From Chryseobacterium sp. Tr-659 (GTDB lineage Bacteria > Bacteroidota > Bacteroidia > Flavobacteriales > Weeksellaceae), in the NCBI RefSeq assembly GCF_011752975.1, contig NZ_VWWP01000006.1, positions 273,017-337,016 of the forward strand: 64,000 bases of DNA, read 5' to 3'. The position numbers were made by a program, and so were the translations under genes. Below the pieces are notes generated by a model that made no database searches, was not told the DNA's origin, and saw only the letters and a list, made by a program, of their open reading frames with translations. Positions 54,770 to 63,797 of this stretch are shown here, one piece after another. Position 1 is the stretch's first letter. Every line of letters begins with the position of its first letter.

Positions 54770-55849
54770 TCACACTTCAAAAATTATACTCTCTTCATTG
54801 ATTTTTTTAACTACACTTTCTGTTCTTTCTCTGTGGGTATCTGTAATAAAGATTTGGCCAAAGCTTTCTTTATTAACAAGCTCAATTAATTGTGAAACCC
54901 TTGTATCATCAAGCTTATCAAAAATATCATCAAGCAATAGAATCGGAGTTTTTTTGGTCAGTTCCTTCACCAGGCTCATCTGTGCGAGCTTAAGTGATAT
55001 TAGAAATGATTTCTGCTGTCCCTGAGAACCTGTTTTTTTAATAAGAATCTGGTCCATTTCGAAAAGTAAATCATCCTTATGAATCCCTTTTGAAGTATAA
55101 GTAAGCATACGGTCTCTTTCAATGCTTTCTTTTAAAAGATCTTGAAAGGAGTTTTCCAATAAATGAGATTCATAAATAACAGATACTGTTTCTTTTCCTC
55201 CCGAAATGATCTGATAAAAATTCTGAACAATTGGATTAAGCTGTTCTACAAAGTCTTTTCTTTTGTTGAAAATTTTTGTTCCGAATCGTGTAATTGGCTC
55301 ATCATAGATTTCCAGAGAATCTTTGTCCCAGGTTCTGTTTTTTGCAAAATATTTCAGTAAAGCATTTCTCTGCTGAATGGTTTTCTGATATTGAATAAGA
55401 TCAAAAAGATACTCAGAATCCGTTTGAGAGATCATTGCATCCAGAAATTTACGTCTGCTTTCTCCGGAGTCGGAAATAAGATTGGAATCATATGGAGAGA
55501 TCATAACACTCGGAAGATAGCCGATATGATCGGCAAGTCTGTCATAGCTTTTATCATTTTTCCTGATAACCTTTTTGGCTTCTTTGGGTTGAGTGATCCG
55601 GATGAGGTCTTCACTGTCTTCGTTTTGAACTTCAGCATCAATGGTGAAAAAATCTTCTTCCTTTTTGATATTGTTGAGGTCTGTATTCCCTAAAAAGCTT
55701 TTTCCTACGGATAGATAATGCAAAGCATCAAGAATATTGGTCTTTCCCACACCGTTATTTCCCACAAAACAATTGATCTGTGGGGAGAATTCAAATTTTT
55801 TCTCAGAATGGTTTTTGAAATTGTAAAGGGAAAGCTTCTTGATAATCAT
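54770..55849 (-). CDS. recF: DNA replication and repair protein RecF
   Basis: The 359-residue protein has the RecF SMC-like ATPase motifs: a Walker A at residues 30-37 in CFVGNNGVGKTNILDAL, the ABC signature-like TGSQGQQKSF and the Walker B PILLLDDIFDKLDD. It loads RecA onto gapped DNA together with RecO and RecR. It is 4 bp from the UbiA-like gene on the same strand. Confidence 0.96.
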   Translation of the reverse strand: MIIKKLSLYNFKNHSEKKFEFSPQINCFVGNNGVGKTNILDALHYLSVGKSFLGNTDLNNIKKEEDFFTIDAEVQNEDSEDLIRITQPKEAKKVIRKNDKSYDRLADHIGYLPSVMISPYDSNLISDSGESRRKFLDAMISQTDSEYLFDLIQYQKTIQQRNALLKYFAKNRTWDKDSLEIYDEPITRFGTKIFNKRKDFVEQLNPIVQNFYQIISGGKETVSVIYESHLLENSFQDLLKESIERDRMLTYTSKGIHKDDLLFEMDQILIKKTGSQGQQKSFLISLKLAQMSLVKELTKKTPILLLDDIFDKLDDTRVSQLIELVNKESFGQIFITDTHRERTESVVKKINEESIIFEV

Positions 55850-55852
55850 TCG

Positions 55853-56608
55853 TCAAAAATACTTCATTATTAGTAAAAATAAAAAGGGAAGTGCAGAACA
55901 AGTTTCCACTCCGAAGGAAAAATAAGAGTCATCTCTTTTATTTTCAGAGAAATAGATGAGAATATAAGTAATGATGCTTGACATAAAAAAAGCAAGAGCA
56001 TACTGATATTCCAGATAGAAGACTGCAATGATGCTGCTCATGAAAACAAGTGTATAAGCAATATACTTGGTGTTCTGAATTCCTATCAGAATGGGAAACG
56101 TTTTTACCGTATCACTTTTCATATCGCGGATATCGAAAGGAAGAACCAGGGCTGTGATAAACAGAAAACTGATCAGAAAAATAGGAATACTGAATTCCGG
56201 AAGGGTAAGCCAGCAATTAACCAATGCCCAGACCAATCCCACATAAAATACTTTTAATAAAGGAATTTTCCGGATATATACATCAAGAAAAAAACTATTG
56301 TAAAGAAGCCCCAGAATGACAATGATGAACCATTTTAAAAGCCTTACTTCATTATGATTATGAATGATCAGAAAAGCACACGCAATTCCTGCCACGGCAT
56401 TTAAAACCAATATTTTAAAAAAATGTTTGGTGTACTGATACTTAGTATAAAGGTAACCGCTGAAATAAGTGATGAAAATCAACAGTACAGTAGGGAAACG
56501 GAATGTGTTTTGCTCTGTCATGAAAAATACTGCAAAAAGAGTTCCCATAAGAGAGACATATATCTGGCTGTCTATGATGTATTTTTTCAGTATTTTTAAG
56601 ATGTTCAT
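55853..56608 (-). CDS. UbiA-like prenyltransferase-family membrane protein
   Basis: The 251-residue protein is hydrophobic throughout, with about seven to eight membrane helices. It keeps one of the aspartate-rich motifs of UbiA prenyltransferases (LPFDIRDMKSDTVKTFPILI), while the first NDxxDxxxD motif is not evident. It may act on isoprenoid substrates but could have lost activity. It overlaps functionally with recF only by operon position (3 bp apart). It is divergent from the alpha-2-macroglobulin-like gene, with only 18 bp between start codons. Confidence 0.68.
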   Translation of the reverse strand: MNILKILKKYIIDSQIYVSLMGTLFAVFFMTEQNTFRFPTVLLIFITYFSGYLYTKYQYTKHFFKILVLNAVAGIACAFLIIHNHNEVRLLKWFIIVILGLLYNSFFLDVYIRKIPLLKVFYVGLVWALVNCWLTLPEFSIPIFLISFLFITALVLPFDIRDMKSDTVKTFPILIGIQNTKYIAYTLVFMSSIIAVFYLEYQYALAFFMSSIITYILIYFSENKRDDSYFSFGVETCSALPFLFLLIMKYF

Positions 56609-56626
56609 TTATCAAAAATAATATAT

Positions 56627-59600
56627 ATGAAAAGATTTTCCAAGATTTTTATGCTTTTGCTTTTAATGCTGAGCTTTTCAATGGCCTTCGCACAGAAATA
56701 TTACGATGACCAATGGAAGAAGATTGCCGAAAATAGTAAGAAGGGCGCCTATAAATCTACGCTCCCCATTATTTTAGACATACAAAAACAAGCCATGAAA
56801 GAAAATAATGCTCTTCAGCTGATCCGTTCTATGAAAGCGGAATTCAGTATTGTGAACCAAACGGTGGATAATGATCAGAATGATGATGCTTCAAAATTCT
56901 TCAAAAAACTTCAGGAAGCGGAAACGAAACTGAAAGGAAATGAAAAATTAGTATATAAGGTTTTACTGAATGGCTTTTTCATGGATTATTACAACAATAA
57001 TTCCTGGAAAATAAATGGCATAACCAATATCGATTCTCAGGATGTTTCCCAGATTGAAAACTGGAGCAACCTTGATTTTAAAAATTACCTGACAAAAAGT
57101 TATCAGGAACTTGACCAGCAGAAGTCTGAAATGAAGAAAGTATCTCTGGTAAAATATAAAGAGGCTTTTGAAGGGAATAAAGATATTACTTATTTTCCAT
57201 CTCTTTTCGATTGGTATGCATTAAAAAAGATAGGATTTTTATCAGAAAATTTTATTTTCACTAAGAATGAACTTACAGAAAACCGTATTGCTATTAATGC
57301 CGTTTATGATGAGCTGATAGAAAGTAACAGTGGCAATCCCAAGCTGTATTTTATGAAAGAAAAGCTTGTGAGAAACTGTGATTTCAATCATTGTAAAGAT
57401 AAACTTGAGCAGCTGCAGAATCTGCTGAAATCTGATACAGAAGGAGATTACAAAGTGATTATTATGGAAGATATCATGAATGAACTTATCTCCAAAAAGA
57501 AAGCTAAAGAAGCACTTGAAATAGCCGCCCAGGCGAAAAGCCAATATCCGAAATCTCCTTTCCTTGGAAATATCATAAGCAAAGAATCTCAGATTGTTAA
57601 CCCGTCCTTAAATATAAAGTATGAGCAGCAGACCCAGAATAATCTTCCGATTCATTTTGTAGCTGATTATAAAAATGTGACAGAATTTTCTTTGCAGATT
57701 TATGAGGTAAAAGAAGATTTTAACTCTTTCATGCAATATATGCAGGATCCGTATTCTAACAGTTTCGGAAAGGTAAAGAAGAATTTGGTAAGAAAAGAAA
57801 CTTATAAGCTTTCCGGCCCGAAAGATTATCAGAATCACAAGACATCTCTTGAGATAAAGCCCCTTCCTTCGGGAGTTTATGTAGCAGAATATGCTGTAGC
57901 CGGAGTTGATCCTAAAGAGAATGACTCCAGACAAAATTTTTATTTTCTGGTTTCCGGGAACAAAATCATTTACCAGTCTAAAACAGACAGAAATCCTCTT
58001 TCCAATGAGCTGAAACTGGTAAACAGTGAAAATGGAAAACCGACTATTAATGAAGGCATAAGATTTTATGAATTTGTTGCCAATAAACCTTTAAATAAAA
58101 TTGAAGGGAAAACAGATGAAAAAGGAGTCTTTAAGTTTCCTGCCACAAACAGTAAGGATTATTACAGAGCTTTCCTGATTCAGCAGCCTAAAACGAATGA
58201 CTTTCAGATAATGAGAGTGTATGGAAACAGAGCATATGGTGAAGATTATAATCCAAATAAAGAGACAAGAACATCAGCCCAGGTTTTCACGGACAGGGCT
58301 ATTTATCGTCCGGGACAAACCGTATATTTTAAAGTGATTAATACCAGACTGAACAAAGAAATAGAATCTGTAGTTTCAGGAATGAAGCAAAAAATAACGC
58401 TGATAGACACCAATAATGAAGAGGTTTCTTCTCAGGATTTTACTACCAATGAATTTGGTTCTTATCATGGCAGCTTTATTCTTCCAAAAGGAAAGTTAAA
58501 CGGTATGTTCTATCTGAAAACAAGTGGAGAAGTACAAGCGTACAAAAATATCAGAGTTGAAGAATATAAAAGACCGAAATTTGAGGTAACCTTTGATCCG
58601 GTAAAAGATGAATATAAGTATGGACAGACCATAGAACTGAAAGGTAAAGCCATGATGTTTTCCGGTGTTGCACTCAGCAATACCAATGTGAACTATGAAA
58701 TTAAGAAACATAATATCAGATGGAGATATTTCTGGTGGTATCCGCAAGGAAATGATAACGAAAACTCAATTCTTGGAGAAGCAAAAACCAATGATAAAGG
58801 TGAATTTACGATTCGTCTTGAACTTAAAAAAGATGAAAAGCTGGAAGGAATACAGATTGATAATTATGAGATCAATGCTTCAGTAACAGATATCAATGGT
58901 GAAACACAATCGGCAAACACACAATTGAAAGTTGCTTCAGTTTCTCATTACATCAAAGCAGATGGTATCAAAAATACCTTCACTGATGATAATATAAAAG
59001 TAAAGGTTGAAACCAAGAATTACAATGAACAGATCCTGAAAAAAGCATATCAGGTTAAATTATCAAAACTTACCGCTCCGGATAGAATTTTCAGAAATAA
59101 CTTTAGATCGGAGGTTCAGAATCTTCCGGAATATTCAAAAGAAGAATTTATTAACAAGTTTCCACACGATTTGTTTGATAAAAACGACAACATCGAAAAT
59201 TGGAAAATTGAAAAGGTAATGGTAGAAAGACAACAGTCTTCAACTGATAATTCTCAACTGGATCTGGGCAAACTGGAAGCAGGAGATTATCAGCTGGAAT
59301 TGTTCAATATTGAAGGGAAAGACACCATCAAATCTTCTCAGTATTTCAGTGTGTGGGATAAAACCTCTTTAAAACCAACACAAAAGACATTCCTTACCGT
59401 TATTGCGCCTCAGGAAGAATTGTCTAGAGGATCAAAATCCAAGATTTATGTATTCTCTGCAGTTCCGGATGCACTGGTTAATGTTTTTGTACAGGATGGT
59501 TCCGGAAAAACCATTACAGAGACCCATCAGCTGAGAAAAGGAATGCTGGAATACACTGCCGAAATTCCTAAAGATAAAAAGGTTTCAGCATTGAATCTTC

Positions 59601-62503
59601 AGTTTCAGCTGGTAGCATTCAATGATGTGAATACACAGGCAGTGACTTTAAATATAAAAGATACGGACAAGCCTTTAAAAATTGAAACCGTTACTTTCAG
59701 AGATAAACTAGAACCTAATTCTAAAGAAAAATGGACGGTAAAAGTAACAGGAAATGATAATGAAAAGATTAATGCGGAGGTATTGGCCAATATGTATGAT
59801 ATGTCTCTGGATCAGTTTGAGCCCAATAATTACAGCTGGAATAAATTATACATACCATTCACAGTTATTAGTTCATACGATATTAGAAATGCTCTGCAAC
59901 AAGAAAATTATCAGAAAAGATTGAAGTATTTTAATGGCAGATATGTAGATATTCCGCAATTTAACTGGTTTGATCAAGCTTTGTATTATTCAACCCTGGC
60001 AGGAAATGCGGCAGGAGTTGTAGCAGAAGCCTCTGTTTCGAATTATGCTGTGGCACCACCGCCATCCCCGGTTGCAATGGCAAAAAGCGTAAAAAGAAAT
60101 GCTGTTGCAGAAGAAAAGCTTGACGTAGTACAAAATGTTGTTCCAGAATCGGGAACAGCTCCTGAAATACAAAAAGATCTGGAGAAAGTTCCTGTTCGTC
60201 AGAACCTGAACGAGACGGCATTCTTCTATCCTGATCTTAAAACCGATGCATCTGGAAATGTGAACTTCGAATTCACTTCACCGGAAGCATTGACAAAATG
60301 GAAATTAATGTTCCTGGCCCATACGCAAGATGCCAGAGCAGCTACTTTGGAAAAAGAAGTAGTAACGCAGAAAGAATTCTCAGTAACGCCAAACTATCCT
60401 AGATTTTTAAGAGAAGGTGATGAATTGAATCTGCAGTCGAAACTGTCTAATCTGACAGACAAGAAATTAAACGGTTCTGCAGAGTTACAGATTCTGGATG
60501 CTTTTACCAATGAAAATATTTCTTCAAAATTCGGAATTTCATCAGGTATACAGAACTTTAATGTAAATGAAAATGGGAACACTGCATTAACCTGGAAATT
60601 AAAAGTTCCGGATCATGTTTCTTCCATTATTTTAAAGATTGTTGCAAAAGCAGGTGCTTATTCGGATGGAGAGCAGCAGGCTGTTGCCGTATTACCAAAC
60701 AGAATGCTGGTTACTGATGCCGTTCCTGTTTTTGTGAAAGAAGGTGAAACCAAGACATTTGTTTTAGATAACCTGAAAAATACAACATCTGCAACTGCTT
60801 CCAATGTGTCTAATACGTTAGAATTAACAACAAATCCGATCTGGGAAATCATGTTTGCACTTCCAAGTCTGAAAAATGATCAGAATAATTCTGCTGATGT
60901 GATCTTTAATAAGTGGTTTGCAGATGTGCTGGCTTCTGAAATATTCAAGGCTAATCCGAAAATGAAAACGGTTTTTGATGAATATCAGAATAAAGGATTA
61001 TTAACTTCAAACCTTGAGAAAAACCAAGAGTTAAAACAATTGCTGCTAGAAGAAACACCTTGGGTGCTGGAAAGTAAAAATGAAGGAGAACAGATGCAGA
61101 AGCTGGCATTGCTGTTTGATACCAATACCATGCGTAATTCTATCAGACAAGACTGGGATGATTTCAAAAAACTTCAAAACCCGGATGGAGGATTTTCCTG
61201 GTATGCAGGATATCCAAGTTCTTATGGAACGTCATTGTATATCCTTAAAAACTTAGGGAAAATCAATGAATGGCTAAAAGATAATGTGAAAGATTATCAA
61301 AGTTCTGAACAAGCTGAGCTTACAGCCAAGCTGATCCAGTATGTAGATAATGAAATCAACAAATATTTTGATGTGAAGCAAGGAAATGTTTGGAATAACT
61401 GGGCACTGGATTATCTTGATACCCGGAATTATTGGGAAAAACAGTATCCTTTAAAAGGAAAAGGCGCTGCTTTAAAAACTTTGGTGAAGCAAAAAGCTAA
61501 AACTGCTAAAATCACCGATTTTACATTCTTCGGTCTTCACCGTGCAGCATTACTGATGAATGATTATGGCTTGAAGGAAGTATCTGATAAACTGATAACC
61601 TATCTTAAAGAAACTTCCACAGAAACAAAAACACAGGGAGTTTACTGGAAGCAAAATCTGAATGACTGGGGATGGTTCGGTTCAAAAGTAGTTAACCAGG
61701 CAGGAGCCCTGGAAGCGTTCAATAAGTTAAAGGGTAATGATCAGAACTTTATTGAAGAAATGAAGATCTGGCTGGTAACGCAGAAAGAAGTGAATTCCTG
61801 GGGCAGCTCGAGAGGAACTGCAGAAGTGATTTTTACTATTTTAAATTCAGGAAAATCATGGACCGGAACAGAAAGTGATAAAGCTACAATTGTTTGGGGT
61901 GGAAAAGAACTGGTACCTCAGACTCAGGCTACCGGTTATGTGAAATCAACAGTGAAGACAGAAGCCATAGATAAAAATCTGGCAACCGTTACCGTTACAA
62001 AACCTGGTCCTGGAATCGTTCAGGGTGGACTGTTCTGGCAGTATTATGAAGATCTTGATAAGATTAAATCTTCCGAAACTTATATTTCTGTAACAAAAGA
62101 GCTTTACAAGAAAGTAAAAACCGTAAACGGAGAAGAACTTCAGAAGATTTCAACAGAAACACCATTGAAAGTAGGAGATAAAGTAACGGTAAGAATGATT
62201 CTGAATACGGACAGACCAATGGAGTTTATTCATATTAAAGATATGCGTGCAGCAGGATTTGAACCTACAGAAACATTATCCGGATACCAGTGGAAGAATA
62301 ATCTCGGGTATTATCAGTCTACGAAAGATGCATCAACCAACTTCTATATTCAGAATATGCCAAAAGGAAAATACGTTTTTGAATACGATGTTATTGCAAA
62401 TGCTTCCGGAAAATTCTCCAACGGAATTACCACCATGCAGAATTATTATGCACCACAAATGAATGCTCATACAAAAGGAAGTAATGTGACAATTTCAGAG
62501 TAA
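56627..62503 (+). CDS. Alpha-2-macroglobulin-like protein without the thioester
   Basis: The 1958-residue protein has a signal peptide (MLSFSMAFAQ), a TPR-like N-terminal part, MG domains including TDRAIYRPGQTVYFKV at about 555-570, a Pro/Ala-rich bait-like segment near 1145 and an alpha-helical complement-like domain near 1410-1750. Where thioester-type members read YxCxEQ, this protein reads NNSADV around residue 1422, so the reactive thioester is absent. Bacterial A2Ms trap foreign proteases in the periplasm; without thioester this one can only act by steric trapping or has another role. It lies 400 bp upstream of ecotin. Confidence 0.85.
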   Translation: MKRFSKIFMLLLLMLSFSMAFAQKYYDDQWKKIAENSKKGAYKSTLPIILDIQKQAMKENNALQLIRSMKAEFSIVNQTVDNDQNDDASKFFKKLQEAETKLKGNEKLVYKVLLNGFFMDYYNNNSWKINGITNIDSQDVSQIENWSNLDFKNYLTKSYQELDQQKSEMKKVSLVKYKEAFEGNKDITYFPSLFDWYALKKIGFLSENFIFTKNELTENRIAINAVYDELIESNSGNPKLYFMKEKLVRNCDFNHCKDKLEQLQNLLKSDTEGDYKVIIMEDIMNELISKKKAKEALEIAAQAKSQYPKSPFLGNIISKESQIVNPSLNIKYEQQTQNNLPIHFVADYKNVTEFSLQIYEVKEDFNSFMQYMQDPYSNSFGKVKKNLVRKETYKLSGPKDYQNHKTSLEIKPLPSGVYVAEYAVAGVDPKENDSRQNFYFLVSGNKIIYQSKTDRNPLSNELKLVNSENGKPTINEGIRFYEFVANKPLNKIEGKTDEKGVFKFPATNSKDYYRAFLIQQPKTNDFQIMRVYGNRAYGEDYNPNKETRTSAQVFTDRAIYRPGQTVYFKVINTRLNKEIESVVSGMKQKITLIDTNNEEVSSQDFTTNEFGSYHGSFILPKGKLNGMFYLKTSGEVQAYKNIRVEEYKRPKFEVTFDPVKDEYKYGQTIELKGKAMMFSGVALSNTNVNYEIKKHNIRWRYFWWYPQGNDNENSILGEAKTNDKGEFTIRLELKKDEKLEGIQIDNYEINASVTDINGETQSANTQLKVASVSHYIKADGIKNTFTDDNIKVKVETKNYNEQILKKAYQVKLSKLTAPDRIFRNNFRSEVQNLPEYSKEEFINKFPHDLFDKNDNIENWKIEKVMVERQQSSTDNSQLDLGKLEAGDYQLELFNIEGKDTIKSSQYFSVWDKTSLKPTQKTFLTVIAPQEELSRGSKSKIYVFSAVPDALVNVFVQDGSGKTITETHQLRKGMLEYTAEIPKDKKVSALNLQFQLVAFNDVNTQAVTLNIKDTDKPLKIETVTFRDKLEPNSKEKWTVKVTGNDNEKINAEVLANMYDMSLDQFEPNNYSWNKLYIPFTVISSYDIRNALQQENYQKRLKYFNGRYVDIPQFNWFDQALYYSTLAGNAAGVVAEASVSNYAVAPPPSPVAMAKSVKRNAVAEEKLDVVQNVVPESGTAPEIQKDLEKVPVRQNLNETAFFYPDLKTDASGNVNFEFTSPEALTKWKLMFLAHTQDARAATLEKEVVTQKEFSVTPNYPRFLREGDELNLQSKLSNLTDKKLNGSAELQILDAFTNENISSKFGISSGIQNFNVNENGNTALTWKLKVPDHVSSIILKIVAKAGAYSDGEQQAVAVLPNRMLVTDAVPVFVKEGETKTFVLDNLKNTTSATASNVSNTLELTTNPIWEIMFALPSLKNDQNNSADVIFNKWFADVLASEIFKANPKMKTVFDEYQNKGLLTSNLEKNQELKQLLLEETPWVLESKNEGEQMQKLALLFDTNTMRNSIRQDWDDFKKLQNPDGGFSWYAGYPSSYGTSLYILKNLGKINEWLKDNVKDYQSSEQAELTAKLIQYVDNEINKYFDVKQGNVWNNWALDYLDTRNYWEKQYPLKGKGAALKTLVKQKAKTAKITDFTFFGLHRAALLMNDYGLKEVSDKLITYLKETSTETKTQGVYWKQNLNDWGWFGSKVVNQAGALEAFNKLKGNDQNFIEEMKIWLVTQKEVNSWGSSRGTAEVIFTILNSGKSWTGTESDKATIVWGGKELVPQTQATGYVKSTVKTEAIDKNLATVTVTKPGPGIVQGGLFWQYYEDLDKIKSSETYISVTKELYKKVKTVNGEELQKISTETPLKVGDKVTVRMILNTDRPMEFIHIKDMRAAGFEPTETLSGYQWKNNLGYYQSTKDASTNFYIQNMPKGKYVFEYDVIANASGKFSNGITTMQNYYAPQMNAHTKGSNVTISE

Positions 62504-62910
62504 TTTATAAAATTTATAAAGTGAGTATAAAAAAAGCTGCAGTAATTTTTACTGCAGTTTTTGTTTTAAGAGTTCAAACGAAAATATAATTAAAAGTCTG
62601 TTTAAACTTTTTTACTAAACCATAAAAGGCACAAAAGTATTTTAAACACGTAAGCTATTTAAGTTATATGCTTTGTGTATAAGAAGTACACTAAAGTCTT
62701 GTTGAAAATCAAAGATTTTCATCTTATGTGAACTTAATTGTGCGGTATTTTCCTAAACTTTCTAAAGTGGACTAAAGAGTTGAAAAATAAAAAACTTTTG
62801 TGACTTTGGGGTTAAGTTTAAACAGCTTTTAAATTAAAAAATCAAACAATTGTTTAATTTGGAATGGTTTTTGGAATTAAGGTAGTGTAAATTAAAAAAA
62901 TTATTAAAAG
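62504..62910. other. Intergenic region with terminator and structured DNA
   Basis: After the terminator at 62531 the region contains short inverted repeats such as GAAAATC-aaa-GATTTTC near 62704 and has an irregular, repeat-like look. It may be a copy of an interspersed intergenic element. It also must contain the ecotin promoter. Confidence 0.4.
62531..62567 (+). terminator. Terminator of the alpha-2-macroglobulin-like gene
   Basis: A 9-bp stem CTGCAGTAA / TTACTGCAG with a three-base loop, then TTTTTGTTTT. Confidence 0.85.
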
Positions 62911-63399
62911 ATGAAATTTTCTAAAACTTTAATTACAGGACTGGTATTGATGGCAGGGGTAAATGCTTTCGCTCAGAAGAAAGCTGAAAAGTTTGAAAAA
63001 CTACAGATTGAAATGTTCCCAAAAGCAAAAGAAGGATATAAGCAGGTATATATTCAGCTTCCTGTAGCCAAAAATGAAAACGATTTGAAAGTCGAAGTTT
63101 TTGTAGGAATTGAAAAGATGCTGGATTGTAACAACTATTCCTTGATGGGAGATATGAAAAGCCAGGATCTTCAAGGTTGGGGATACAACTATTATGAAGT
63201 AGAATCTAAAGGAGAAACAGCCGGAACATTAATGGGCTGCCCTGGGCAGAAACTGACTAAAAAATTTGTTACCTTAAAGCCTGAAATTGTAAGATACAAC
63301 AGCAAACTTCCATTGGTATTCTATGTACCGAAAGACATCGAGGTTCGTTATAGAGTTTTACGTCCGGATACTGGTATGAAAAAAGCAGTTCAAAAGTAA
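62911..63399 (+). CDS. eco: Ecotin, periplasmic serine protease inhibitor
   Basis: The 162-residue protein has a signal peptide (GVNAFAQ) and all ecotin landmarks. They are an IQLP segment, Cys73 and Cys110 for the reactive-loop disulfide, the reactive loop TAGTLMGCPG with P1 Met108 (Met in the E. coli protein as well), and RYNSKLPLVFYVP plus EVRYRVLRPD in the C-terminal strands. It inhibits trypsin-, chymotrypsin- and elastase-like proteases. It follows the alpha-2-macroglobulin-like gene, so two anti-protease proteins are neighbours. Confidence 0.95.
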   Translation: MKFSKTLITGLVLMAGVNAFAQKKAEKFEKLQIEMFPKAKEGYKQVYIQLPVAKNENDLKVEVFVGIEKMLDCNNYSLMGDMKSQDLQGWGYNYYEVESKGETAGTLMGCPGQKLTKKFVTLKPEIVRYNSKLPLVFYVPKDIEVRYRVLRPDTGMKKAVQK

Positions 63400-63423
63400 A
63401 ATCAGCTTATTATAATTATAAAG

Positions 63424-63453
63424 AAAACTCCTCACAGCGATGTGGGGAGTTTT
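63424..63453 (+). terminator. Terminator of ecotin
   Basis: AAAACTCCTCACA pairs with TGTGGGGAGTTTT around a GCGA loop; one internal G-T style mismatch. A T-rich tail follows. Confidence 0.8.
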
Positions 63454-63468
63454 CGTTTTACAGTAATG

Positions 63469-63672
63469 TAAAACCCGTTCCTGTTGAGTATTTTTTCTCG
63501 CGGATTTTTCTGATTATGCAGATTATTATTTCCAAAGTTTATGCGCCCATTATTGTCATTCCGTAGGAATCTAAATAACGTATTCAAGTTTAGGTAAGAC
63601 CCGCTTCCACTAAATTTCTGCAGCAGACCAAAATATAAACGCTTCATCATAAAAGCAGGAGCTTAGATTCCT
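63469..63672. repeat. Direct repeat of about 204 bp, copy 1
   Basis: Begins TAAAACCCGTTCCTGTTGAG. It matches copy 2 over about 204 bp with only one deleted base and one substitution seen by eye. It contains the left arm of the 22-bp inverted repeat and reaches into the right arm. Confidence 0.92.
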
Positions 63673-63684
63673 ACGGAATGACAA
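63553..63684. mobile_element. MITE-like element with 22-bp terminal inverted repeats
   Basis: TTGTCATTCCGTAGGAATCT (plus AA) at 63553-63574 is the exact reverse complement of 63663-63684. The 132-bp unit has no coding capacity. A second unit starts at 63881 and runs off the window. This is the look of a small palindromic intergenic repeat or MITE; no target-site duplication is clear. Confidence 0.6.
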
Positions 63685-63797
63685 GGTTAGTATGTATGTG
63701 ATGTGTACTGATTAATTGCCTATAAATACCGTTCAATCCTTAGCTATCCCCATAGTCTGTCATTTCTGGGCTCCAGATAGCGTATTTAAGTTTAGGC

